Positions 14,224 to 21,789 of a DNA stretch of 31,039 nucleotides are shown here, piece after piece. Below the pieces are notes generated by a model. That model searched no databases. It saw only the letters and a list, made by a program, of their open reading frames with translations, and had not been told where the DNA came from. Numbering within the stretch: position 1 is the first letter of the stretch; each line of letters begins with the position of its first letter. The stretch comes from a virus. The DNA is taken from IMG/VR virus record IMGVR_UViG_3300046171_000034, positions 1 through 31,039 of that record; one strand, given 5' to 3'. A program made the translations under genes and the position numbers.

Positions 14224-14652
14224 TTACTTGAAGTAGTTCGAGGTTCGGAAGCCAGGACATGCTTTTGGTGCATACTGGTTGTGACCTGAGACCTTAGTGA
14301 TTGGGTAGGTGTTCTTTAGATCCGCAACGAGTTGCTGCAATGACGCCATCTGCTCGGGCGTAAAGTTCTCACTGAAGCGATCATTGGATGTCGAGCCAAA
14401 GCCCCCAAACAAGGCGATCCCACATGTATTCTTATTTCTTCCCTTGGTGTGGGCACCGTTTTCACTCATAGGTCGACCTTCGGTGATCGTACCGTCCCTG
14501 TCGATGGTGTAATGATATCCCAGATCCCGCCATTTTCGGTCCTCGACGTGCCACCTCTTAAGTTCCGCTGTCTTCTCGGCAGCTGTCTTGTCTTTCCACC
14601 AGCCTGGGCGTGTGGCTGTACAGTGGATGATGATCTCGTTAACTGGTCTCAT
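14224..14652 (-). CDS. N-acetylmuramoyl-L-alanine amidase (T7 lysozyme-like endolysin)
   Basis: 142-aa zinc amidase that cuts the bond between muramic acid and the peptide in peptidoglycan. ATG 14652 with AAGGAGA is preferred to the longer frame at 14706. Zinc and catalytic residues match T7 gp3.5: H10 in IIIHCTAT, Y46 in LGYHYTIDRDG, H124 in VSGHNQYAPKACPGF, K130 and C132. T7 lysozyme also binds and inhibits its RNA polymerase, so a regulatory role here is possible but inferred. It overlaps the upstream lipoprotein gene by 14 bases. Confidence 0.93.
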   Translation of the reverse strand: MRPVNEIIIHCTATRPGWWKDKTAAEKTAELKRWHVEDRKWRDLGYHYTIDRDGTITEGRPMSENGAHTKGRNKNTCGIALFGGFGSTSNDRFSENFTPEQMASLQQLVADLKNTYPITKVSGHNQYAPKACPGFRTSNYFK

Positions 14653-15019
14653 TGGGTCTCCTTCGTAGGCTTGCGAACATCGACAGAAGGCCCCTGCCCA
14701 TTTCACCTGGTGAAGGCAGTAGCCATCCCAGGATCAGCGCAATGATGACCCAGGGCGGTATGTCAGTGTTCTTGATGTTGATGCTTTCGACGTCTCGGGT
14801 TTGCACTGTGTCTTTCAACTCAGTGACCTCGATGTCTCCGTCTTCTGTTCTTATGTTCGACTGGTCGTTCACCACTTGCTGGTTAGCTTCCTTGGCAAGC
14901 TGAGTGCCGACAGCGGTCACAGATGGACCACCACCGCCAGGCATAAGCCAGCCAGGGATGCTAGAACAGGATGCAAGGGTGAAACTCAGGACGACCAGGA
15001 CTAACGCCTTAATAGTCAT
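14639..15019 (-). CDS. Lipoprotein with C-terminal membrane helix, unimolecular spanin candidate
   Basis: 126 aa. The N-terminus is a lipoprotein signal with lipobox LASC (Cys18), followed by a Gly-rich GGGGP segment, a polar periplasmic part, and a C-terminal transmembrane helix about residues 88-102 (PPWVIIALILGWLLPS). An outer-membrane lipid anchor plus an inner-membrane helix is the topology of unimolecular spanins, which fuse the membranes at the last step of lysis. Placement between holin candidate and amidase supports this. Similar GGGGP...WLLPSPGE proteins are common in marine phages. Function is inferred from topology. Confidence 0.7.
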   Translation of the reverse strand: MTIKALVLVVLSFTLASCSSIPGWLMPGGGGPSVTAVGTQLAKEANQQVVNDQSNIRTEDGDIEVTELKDTVQTRDVESINIKNTDIPPWVIIALILGWLLPSPGEMGRGLLSMFASLRRRPNETS

Positions 15020-15257
15020 CCTTTCGAGTTGCGACAGCTGATGACTTGGTCACCTGGGCTGTCGAGAAGCCGAAGTAGGCGCCGACCAGAGCACTAAGGG
15101 ATCCATACATCATCATGAGTACAGCGTCAGCCTGGGCCATCCTGGCGGGGTCTATAAGCACTGCGATAGTAGACACAATCATCATACCCAGCGCAGTCCA
15201 GGCCATCCTTCGTTTGTTCTTTTGATACGTCTGTTTGTCAGGGATCATCTCGTTCAT
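15009..15257 (-). CDS. Holin-like protein, two transmembrane helices, 82 aa
   Basis: Start at ATG 15257 with AAGGA upstream; the longer frame to 15320 has no good site. Predicted helices at about residues 18-36 (MAWTALGMMIVSTIAVLI) and 45-66, with a short basic-acidic C-terminal tail (RKDDY). Size, two helices and position before spanin and amidase suit a class II-type holin. No family match can be claimed by eye. Confidence 0.6.
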   Translation of the reverse strand: MNEMIPDKQTYQKNKRRMAWTALGMMIVSTIAVLIDPARMAQADAVLMMMYGSLSALVGAYFGFSTAQVTKSSAVATRKDDY

Positions 15258-15264
15258 ATCTGAG

Positions 15265-15714
15265 TTATCCTTTATACCAATAGATAAAACCAGCGAGGGC
15301 ACCGATGCACAGAATGACACCCAGGAAGATACCGCCAGCTGTCGCTATGTTCTCCAGCATCTCTTCGCGTTCTTTCTGGGCCTGTCGTTCTGCTTCTTTG
15401 CGTCTTTTGCGCGCATCAGCACAGAACTTTAAGAAGTCGCCGTGCAACCCTGGCCTACCCATGTAAATCATCATTTGTTTAAGCTCGGCCTCAGCTTCCT
15501 TCATCTTTTCTAAAGCCATGAACTCTTCCAAATCCGACTCCATTCGAGCGTTGAACACTGAGTTCTTTTTCTTGGACAGGCGTTGCTGCATGGCGTCCTT
15601 GTTGTCCACCATTTTGCCTATTGCCGCCGCAGCTGAGGCTATATCCCTACCAGCATTTATGGTTGCCTTCACGGTAGCAAAGCCAGCGTTAAAAGCGGCG
15701 AGTTCTAGTAGCAT
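15265..15714 (-). CDS. Coiled-coil membrane protein, 149 aa
   Basis: An Ala-rich N-terminal segment (AAFNAGFATVKATINAGRDI) is followed by a long charged helical region with many Glu, Lys and Met residues, and a C-terminal transmembrane helix about 124-146. Eight bases separate it from the next gene. Proteins of this build occur near lysis and tail genes of marine podoviruses without assigned function. It could be a tail-associated or membrane-remodelling protein. Confidence 0.65.
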   Translation of the reverse strand: MLLELAAFNAGFATVKATINAGRDIASAAAAIGKMVDNKDAMQQRLSKKKNSVFNARMESDLEEFMALEKMKEAEAELKQMMIYMGRPGLHGDFLKFCADARKRRKEAERQAQKEREEMLENIATAGGIFLGVILCIGALAGFIYWYKG

Positions 15715-15749
15715 TGGTTCGTCTCCTAAGCTCTCCTTAGGTTACGAAA

Positions 15750-16040
15750 CTATTGTTGTGTGTGACTTTCTCTTTGGCGGTCCATCATGTATTCGACAGC
15801 GTCTCGGATCGCCTTAATGTTCTCGTCTATTCGAGCCAATGACACTTGCTGTGACTGTACGACGTCTTCAAGTTCACTGACGTTTATCTCTAGGACCATG
15901 ATGTCGCGCATGTTTTGCTCAATGTCTGACATCATCATACTGACGGTCCAAACTATGGCCCCCGCTTGAACGAGGAGGCCAAAGATTAGCGTAATGGGCA
16001 CAGACTTGGACAGGTGCCAACTGTCCTGATCGGCAGCCAT
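15750..16040 (-). CDS. Small membrane protein with coiled coil, 96 aa
   Basis: Start at ATG 16040, which overlaps the upstream stop (TAATG). An N-terminal transmembrane helix about residues 13-36 (SVPITLIFGLLVQAGAIVWT) is followed by a coiled coil of about 45 residues (VSELEDVVQSQQVSLARIDE). This topology resembles inner-membrane spanins and some holin-accessory proteins. No catalytic motifs. Expressed in the tail-lysis operon. Confidence 0.7.
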   Translation of the reverse strand: MAADQDSWHLSKSVPITLIFGLLVQAGAIVWTVSMMMSDIEQNMRDIMVLEINVSELEDVVQSQQVSLARIDENIKAIRDAVEYMMDRQRESHTQQ

Positions 16041-16282
16041 TATGACTTCCAGTAGGTGCGACCAGCCGCTGTGACCTCTGTGATCCGCGTCATGTCTTTT
16101 CCAGCGGCTTCCCACTTGTCGTCAAGCAATTCTAGCTCAAGCATCATCACGATGTTGCCGACATTCTTTTTCTTTTCGCTATCTTCCTCATGCTCCATTT
16201 TCATTCCGTTCATGACGTTTTCAATCATGTCGCAATGATGCAAAAGCTGTAGGTAATCACGGTCAAGTTCATTTACTGCCAT
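16040..16282 (-). CDS. Hypothetical protein, 80 aa
   Basis: Very acidic, Met-rich, helical protein (IENVMNGMKMEHEEDSEKKK) with no membrane segment. It starts three bases after the tail-fibre stop codon and its stop overlaps the next start, so it is tightly coupled. It may be a fibre-assembly or virion accessory protein, but nothing in the sequence shows this. Confidence 0.6.
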   Translation of the reverse strand: MAVNELDRDYLQLLHHCDMIENVMNGMKMEHEEDSEKKKNVGNIVMMLELELLDDKWEAAGKDMTRITEVTAAGRTYWKS

Positions 16283-16284
16283 TT

Positions 16285-19200
16285 TTAGGCTCCTTCTAAT
16301 TGTGCCAAACGCGCTTCTAATGCGTCACACTTTGCTGATAATTCTTGGACTGCTTTAACTAGGATTGGATATGAACGCACATAATCCGCCTCTAGTCTGC
16401 TAGGGTTGTTGTCATTGACCAAGCGAGTGCGCGACCCTGACCCATGATCCATCTCAACTTCACGCAATTCCTGAGCAATGAAACCCATGTCTGGTTTTGC
16501 GCCATACGAACCATCGCGGCGGTTCCATGTGAACTTGACAGGACGCATGTCGTTGATGAAGTCGAGGCCGTAAGGCAAATCCTCAATCGCCGTTTTGTCG
16601 CGTTCGTCAGATAGGCTTGAGATCGTTTGGACGTTACAGCGGAGCGAACTTATGTTGGCATCGCCTAGCGTGATTTCGTTACTGACCGTAGTGCTACTGG
16701 TTAAAGCATTAGCACCAATGAGGGTGTTATTATCGCCACTCTCAAGATCAACTGTGCCATTTCCAGCGTTGTGGCCTACTAATGTATTGTTAGAACCAGT
16801 ATTCACATAATATCCCGCAAGAGAACCCAACGCTACGTTGTTTCCCCCAGTGGTCAATGATCTCAACGCATAATTTCCAAAGCCATTGTTATAAGAACCC
16901 GCTGTCGTAGCCGTACCCAGCCCAGCTTGAAAGCCCATAAAGGTATTATAACTTGACGTTGTAACATTATAGCCTGCCTCACAGCCCATAAAGGTGTTGT
17001 ATCCACCAGTTGTGATAGTAGCCCCGCTAAACGATCCGACAGTTGTGTTCAGGGTTCCTGTAGTCAGGTCATATAGTGCTTTGTGACCGATGCCGACACT
17101 GTAGTTACTTGATCCACCGTTACGTCCAGCCTCATTACCCACAAAAGTGCAGTAATCACCGCCATCCATGTCATAGCCAGCCAATATCCCAACACATACG
17201 TTATATTGTGACGCGCTATTAGCACTTAGGTGCGCTGAATGGCCTATCGCGGTGGTGTAAGATGTCCCCTTTGCTTGGGAACCTATGACCACAGAGTTCA
17301 TACAATTAGCATCAATAACATCTGCTGAGTAACCGATAAGTACGTTCTGATCGCCGCCATATAACTGAGAACCCGCACCATAACCTACGGCTGTATTATA
17401 GTATGGATAATAGGTCGTGGATCGGCTTAATGCATTCGCCCCTATTCCTGTGCTATAGTGGTGACTTCCGTCTGACACACTATTGTAACCTACAGACGTT
17501 GCGTAATCTCCGTAGTTATCATTCTGAGCGTTATAACCTATAGCGGTTTGGTAATCCTTGCTGCTTGAGTTGTAGTTACCAGCCAGTGAGCCAACGTATG
17601 TCCCGCCAGTTAGATATTGGCCGCGACCAGATGCATAGCCTACTGCAGTTGAGTTATTATCGGTTGCATTGTCCAGCATTGTTGCGCCCCCGACGGCAGT
17701 GCAGAAAGAAGCCGTCGTTACAGCTTGCCCAGCACGTTCCCCTACGAAAGCATTGTAATTACCAGTTGTTAAGTTAACACCAGCATCAGTCCCAACCGCC
17801 GTGTTTCTAAAACCCGTCGTTACCGCACTTAAAGTTTGATACCCCAACGCGGTGTTGTAAGAGCCAGTGTTATTTTGTGCATCTAGCGAATAAGTACCGA
17901 TTGCAGTGTTATATGCACCTTCATTGAAGAAGCCAGCCCGATAACCTACGGCAGTTATATCGCTATTGCCGTATGCATATTGACCAGCCGCTACACCGAC
18001 AAAAGTACATGCAGTTTCCGTTGTTAGGCTTTGACCAGCGTAACTACCAACTAGCACATGTGAACCACCAGTAGTCGCGGCATAACCAGCGTTTTCCCCG
18101 ATTGCGACTGTTACCCCTGCCGTTGTTGCTACAGGAAGGGCATTTTTTCCGATGGCGACATTTCTAGTGCCTGTCGTGATACTACCTAAAGTATTCTCCC
18201 CGATTGGAATATTGTCCTTAGAAGCAGACGCTGGATCATCAGGCCACTTATTTTGCCAAAGCATCACAGAGCCAGTTTGATCTGGGATCGTTACGGTTTG
18301 GTCAGCGGTGGGGTCAGTGACGGTTACTGTGGTTTCAAAGTCGTCATCTGTGGCACCTTCAAAGATCAGATCATATGTGTTCTTTAGCTGTATGTCGCTT
18401 TGAAACTGTACAGTGTAATCGCCTGATCTTATTAACAGGCTTCCGCCGCTTGCGTTACCTTGAGATTGTATATACGACCCCGATGGTATGGCGACAGGTT
18501 GGCCTTGGCCAACTGCGGATAGTGATAGATAGCCTGCATAACCAACACCATTAGGGGCTTCGGTCACTGAAATAGTTTCATTCGCCGTAAGTTCGCCATC
18601 AATATCAACTTGACCGCTAAACGTTCCACCCGCAAAAGTCGGGCTATCGGTTGTTGCCAAGCCCTGATCTATAGCTTTTACAGATGCTTCAGAAGTAAGT
18701 TCGCTGTCCATAAGCGCACCAGCCGCTGTGACATTCGCCGTATCCGTTACATCAGCACTCGCCTCAATACCGTCTAATTTACTGTGGTCTGCATCAGTAA
18801 ATGCATTAGTGTCGCTATTGCTTTCATATGCTGCCTTAATCTCAGCCGCCGTCTGATCGGCAGTAGCGTTTGCTTCGATGCCATCCAGCTTAGACTTGTC
18901 AGTAGATGACATCAGACCATCAGAAGAGGTCGTCGCTACTGTTATATCTACAGTTGACCACTGATAGTCCGTACCGTTCCACTCCAGGTATTGACCATTT
19001 GATGCACCAGAAGTGTTCAGGTGTGTGTCTACATCACTGTCTGTATACCCTGCGGGTACAGTAGCCCAATCGTAGTCCGTACCGTCCCACTTGAGGTATT
19101 CACCAGTTGCTGCGGTGGATGTGTTCAGGTGGCTGTCAACTAGTGGTTCCACATTGGCTGCGTCAGTGACATCGGCTGACGCCTCGATCCCATCTAGTTT

Positions 19201-20280
19201 ACTGTGGTCTGCATCAGTAAATGCATTAGTGTCGCTATTGCTTTCGTAGGCTGCCTTTATTTCAGACGCAGTTTGATCCGCTGTCGCGTTAGCCTCCACA
19301 CCATCCAACTTTGATTTGTCAGAGGATGACATAAGACCATCAGAAGAGGTCGTCGCTACTGTAGTAATCGCAGATGTGACCCAATCAGTACCATTGTAAA
19401 CTAGAAGTTCGTTATCGGTTGTGTTGAAGTATAGGTCGCCCTCGTTCACAGCGTCACCGTTAGCATCGACAGTCGGGTCGGATGCATGTGCGCCCAGGTA
19501 AATACCCTCGAAGTCTGCCAGTGCAGCTAACGCACTGTCTCGGGCACTTTCCGCAGCTGTCTGAGCGGATGATGCACCGGTAGCACTTGTTGCTGCGTTA
19601 GACGCCTCATTGCTTGCGGTAGTGGCACTTGAAGCTGCGTTGGACGCCTGGGTTGATGCTGTAGTTGCACTTGTTGCTGCATTAGTAGCACTTGTTGCTG
19701 CGTTAGACGCCTGGGTCGATGCTGTGGTTGCACTTGCAGCTGCGTTAGTTTCACTGGTAGCTGCGGCAGTTGCACTGTCAGCCGCATTAGATGCATGAGT
19801 AGATGCTGTTGATGCACTGGTAGAAGCGTTAGTCGCCTGAGTAGCCGCAGTGGTAGCACTTGAAGATGCATTTGTTGCACTGGCAGCTGCGGCAGTTGCA
19901 CTTGTTGATGCCTCAGATGCCTTGGTGGTTGCTGTAGTTGCACTTGTAGCTGCGGCAGTTGCACTTGTTGATGCCTCAGATGCCTTGGTGGTTGCTGTAG
20001 TTGCACTTGTAGCTGCGGCAGTTGCACTAGCAGCCGCCTCATCGGCTTTTGTACTTGCAGTGTCGGCACTGTCGGACGCCTCAGAGGCTTTGGTTGTCGC
20101 TGTGGCGGCTACAGTTGTTACTGACGCAGCTGCGGCCTCAGCATTGGTTTCAGCTGTCTCTGCGGCTGTCTGAGCTTCCTGGGCTGCATCACGGGCTGCT
20201 TCGGCTGCGCTCTTTGCGCCCTCGATAGCGTCCTGTTCGTTATTAGTTAAACCAGATCCCGAGTAGAATGATGACGACAT
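16285..20280 (-). CDS. Giant tail fibre with S74 intramolecular chaperone domain
   Basis: 1331-aa fibre, likely the host receptor-binding protein. Residues about 15-265 are Ala/Thr/Ser-rich heptad-like repeats (for example ATTATTKASEAS) expected to form a trimeric coiled coil. Residues about 300-560 hold two copies of a tail-fibre repeat (LMSS.DKSKLDG.EANATA). Residues about 690-1210 are many short repeats of the type NTAIG..AG, as in YadA-like beta-roll heads. The last 108 residues are a Peptidase_S74 chaperone beginning SDERDKTAIED (S1224, K1229 as likely dyad) and ending in a coiled coil; such domains trimerise the fibre then cut themselves off. Start 20280 has GGAGA upstream. Confidence 0.92.
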   Translation of the reverse strand: MSSSFYSGSGLTNNEQDAIEGAKSAAEAARDAAQEAQTAAETAETNAEAAAASVTTVAATATTKASEASDSADTASTKADEAAASATAAATSATTATTKASEASTSATAAATSATTATTKASEASTSATAAAASATNASSSATTAATQATNASTSASTASTHASNAADSATAAATSETNAAASATTASTQASNAATSATNAATSATTASTQASNAASSATTASNEASNAATSATGASSAQTAAESARDSALAALADFEGIYLGAHASDPTVDANGDAVNEGDLYFNTTDNELLVYNGTDWVTSAITTVATTSSDGLMSSSDKSKLDGVEANATADQTASEIKAAYESNSDTNAFTDADHSKLDGIEASADVTDAANVEPLVDSHLNTSTAATGEYLKWDGTDYDWATVPAGYTDSDVDTHLNTSGASNGQYLEWNGTDYQWSTVDITVATTSSDGLMSSTDKSKLDGIEANATADQTAAEIKAAYESNSDTNAFTDADHSKLDGIEASADVTDTANVTAAGALMDSELTSEASVKAIDQGLATTDSPTFAGGTFSGQVDIDGELTANETISVTEAPNGVGYAGYLSLSAVGQGQPVAIPSGSYIQSQGNASGGSLLIRSGDYTVQFQSDIQLKNTYDLIFEGATDDDFETTVTVTDPTADQTVTIPDQTGSVMLWQNKWPDDPASASKDNIPIGENTLGSITTGTRNVAIGKNALPVATTAGVTVAIGENAGYAATTGGSHVLVGSYAGQSLTTETACTFVGVAAGQYAYGNSDITAVGYRAGFFNEGAYNTAIGTYSLDAQNNTGSYNTALGYQTLSAVTTGFRNTAVGTDAGVNLTTGNYNAFVGERAGQAVTTASFCTAVGGATMLDNATDNNSTAVGYASGRGQYLTGGTYVGSLAGNYNSSSKDYQTAIGYNAQNDNYGDYATSVGYNSVSDGSHHYSTGIGANALSRSTTYYPYYNTAVGYGAGSQLYGGDQNVLIGYSADVIDANCMNSVVIGSQAKGTSYTTAIGHSAHLSANSASQYNVCVGILAGYDMDGGDYCTFVGNEAGRNGGSSNYSVGIGHKALYDLTTGTLNTTVGSFSGATITTGGYNTFMGCEAGYNVTTSSYNTFMGFQAGLGTATTAGSYNNGFGNYALRSLTTGGNNVALGSLAGYYVNTGSNNTLVGHNAGNGTVDLESGDNNTLIGANALTSSTTVSNEITLGDANISSLRCNVQTISSLSDERDKTAIEDLPYGLDFINDMRPVKFTWNRRDGSYGAKPDMGFIAQELREVEMDHGSGSRTRLVNDNNPSRLEADYVRSYPILVKAVQELSAKCDALEARLAQLEGA
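18778..19245. repeat. 420-bp-spaced direct repeats within the fibre gene
   Basis: The 48-bp segment 18778-18825 recurs exactly at 19198-19245, and the segment around 18911-18942 recurs at 19331-19362 with the same 420-bp (140-codon) offset. These are two copies of one fibre module. High DNA identity suggests recent duplication or gene conversion, and could allow module loss or gain by recombination. Confidence 0.75.
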
Positions 20281-20293
20281 ATGGTGTCTCCGA

Positions 20294-20905
20294 TCAATAG
20301 TCTTCGTAAGTCGTGTGCGCTTGCATTACCTGGACTGTGCCCGAAGTCTCTGCGTCGTTTGCTTGCTGTTGGATCTCTGAAATGCCCTGGACAAACTTGC
20401 CCTCAAACAGCTGACCCCGTTCATCTAGGAAGTAGTCTGCGGCATAAGACAAAGCACCGTAGACGATCATGTCTGACGCAATAAGTGCTAGGTCGTTCTG
20501 GTCTGTGTCAGATGTCATCGCAGGGAAACTTGCGTAGTAGTTCATGGTGACCGTACCTGTGGTTGGGTATGGGTAGATCTTTAGTGTTCCAGCCTCGCGG
20601 GTGAAGTACTTTGGCGTACCTGTTTCACCGCCCTGTGTAATCTCTATGAACTTAGCGAGAGACACACGGATCAGGTTCGTGGACCCGTGATAAAGACCAG
20701 TGATCTCTAGGAAGTCATTAGGTATCGTTAAGAACGTCGTCGTGGCTGCAATCGTATAATCAATGGACTTCTCCATCGGTGGAATGCGTAGGACACGTTC
20801 AGATCTAGTGATCGCCTGGTCAATAAAGGTGTCAGCCAGGGCGTCATCACAGTCCGTGCGATTTAATAGGGCCTTAAAGTGCGCCCTGATTTGACCTTTG
20901 TTCAT
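20294..20905 (-). CDS. Head-tail adaptor protein (SU10-type)
   Basis: 203-aa protein beginning MNKGQIRAHFKALLNRTDCD, with an N-terminal helical DNA-connector fold, central LTIPNDFLEITGLY, and later GTPKYFTREAGTLKIYPYP. This order is typical of phage SU10-type and P22 gp4-like adaptors that attach under the portal and form the neck to the tail. Position between capsid genes and tail fibre fits. It starts three bases after a 52-codon ORF. A T7 gp11-like role is functionally equivalent. Confidence 0.75.
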   Translation of the reverse strand: MNKGQIRAHFKALLNRTDCDDALADTFIDQAITRSERVLRIPPMEKSIDYTIAATTTFLTIPNDFLEITGLYHGSTNLIRVSLAKFIEITQGGETGTPKYFTREAGTLKIYPYPTTGTVTMNYYASFPAMTSDTDQNDLALIASDMIVYGALSYAADYFLDERGQLFEGKFVQGISEIQQQANDAETSGTVQVMQAHTTYEDY

Positions 20906-20908
20906 TTG

Positions 20909-21067
20909 TTATGACCTTCTCATGATCGCCATGTTGTCGATTAGGTTTGGATACGGACGACCAGCTTTCTTAGCCTTAGCTCGGGCCTTGGCTTTCTGAG
21001 CGTCTGTCATCTTCTTGCGTTTTGCTTTGGGCTTAGGGTTAGCCTGGTTCCAAGGTGTCTTAGACAT
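20909..21067 (-). CDS. Very basic small protein, 52 aa
   Basis: Too short for routine gene calling. From ATG 21067 it reads MSKTPWNQANPKPKAKRKKM, a Lys/Ala/Arg-rich middle (TDAQKAKARAKAKKAGRPYP) and NLIDNMAIMRRS. It lies six bases after one ORF and three bases before the adaptor start, filling the gap exactly. The repeated basic residues suggest DNA binding or a packaged head protein. Similar short ORFs before adaptor genes are familiar in marine podoviruses, though I cannot name a family. Confidence 0.7.
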   Translation of the reverse strand: MSKTPWNQANPKPKAKRKKMTDAQKAKARAKAKKAGRPYPNLIDNMAIMRRS

Positions 21068-21072
21068 GTCAC

Positions 21073-21330
21073 TTACCGTCCATATGTCTTAGATGATTTG
21101 GCACCAGATCTAACTTTACTTTTACCCCAGCCTGGTTTCTTCACTGATGCACGACCAACCCCGCCGCCACCAAAGTCCCAAGCACCACTTCGTCCTGAGT
21201 ACTTCTTGGATGGTTTTGACGCTTCGATCTTACCTATTGTCTTCTGACATTCACCAGCTAGACGGCATGTGCCTGGTGTTGTGCATTTGTTGCACGGGGT
21301 GAAAGAGCCTTTGTCACTATATCCGTCCAT
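21073..21330 (-). CDS. Cys-containing basic small protein, 85 aa
   Basis: The N-terminal half has four Cys in CNKC...CRLAGEC, suggesting a small metal-binding knuckle. The second half is Gly/Ser/Lys-rich (WDFGGGGVGRASVKK) and basic. ATG 21330 lies three bases after the preceding stop, with AAGGA upstream. Located between capsid and adaptor; a structural or DNA-associated head protein is possible. Confidence 0.65.
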   Translation of the reverse strand: MDGYSDKGSFTPCNKCTTPGTCRLAGECQKTIGKIEASKPSKKYSGRSGAWDFGGGGVGRASVKKPGWGKSKVRSGAKSSKTYGR

Positions 21331-21333
21331 AAG

Positions 21334-21648
21334 TCAGATCCTTTTCTCAGTTGCCATGAAGCCATCCAGGTTCTGATCTCTGAGACGTTTGACAATCTCA
21401 GGGCCTGTAGCTTCCCATATGTTGAAACCCTCGCGGAGCCACTGCTCAACGACGACGGTTGGTATCGAGGCCACGCGCATGAACTCACTCTCACGCTGGT
21501 CCTTCGATGCATTCCGACTGTCTTTAAGATCGTCTAGGAATGCTTGTGATATCTCTTGTGTGTGCTTACGGACAACGTCATCGCCTTGCTGGATGAAGTC
21601 CGTATTGACGCCTAGTAGGTCGACGCCTGGTTTCTTGGTGTTATCCAT
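21334..21648 (-). CDS. Hypothetical head-region protein, 104 aa
   Basis: First gene after the capsid terminator. It has a charged helical middle (HTQEISQAFLDDLKDSRNAS) and a C-terminal segment RVASIPTVVVEQWLREGF that resembles small conserved proteins beside capsid genes of marine podoviruses. No catalytic motif. ATG 21648 has AAGGGGAA upstream. Possible head-completion or minor virion role. Confidence 0.65.
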   Translation of the reverse strand: MDNTKKPGVDLLGVNTDFIQQGDDVVRKHTQEISQAFLDDLKDSRNASKDQRESEFMRVASIPTVVVEQWLREGFNIWEATGPEIVKRLRDQNLDGFMATEKRI

Positions 21649-21660
21649 GAGTTCCCCTTA

Positions 21661-21737
21661 GAAAACAAAAAGAGGGCCACCCAAGTCGTCCAGGGTAAGG
21701 AGAGCGGAAAACCCCAAGGACGACAAGGATGACCCTC
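21661..21737 (-). terminator. Strong rho-independent terminator after capsid gene
   Basis: In minus-strand sense the 20-base arm 21737-21718 pairs with 21691-21672 almost throughout (GAGGG.CA.CC..GTCGTCC), followed by TTTTTGTTTT. A terminator just after the major capsid gene mirrors T-phi after gene 10 in T7 and would keep capsid mRNA in excess over tail genes. Confidence 0.88.
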
Positions 21738-21789
21738 ATCTGTGCCCTAGGCCCCGTGGGGGACCCAGGTATGTCGTGTGTGTTAGATC

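Noticed and set aside
19610-20173. Long plus-strand open frames rich in Val and Ala opposite the fibre coiled coil.
   Set aside because: They are antisense shadows of the Ala/Thr/Ser repeats, lack ribosome binding sites and look unlike real proteins.
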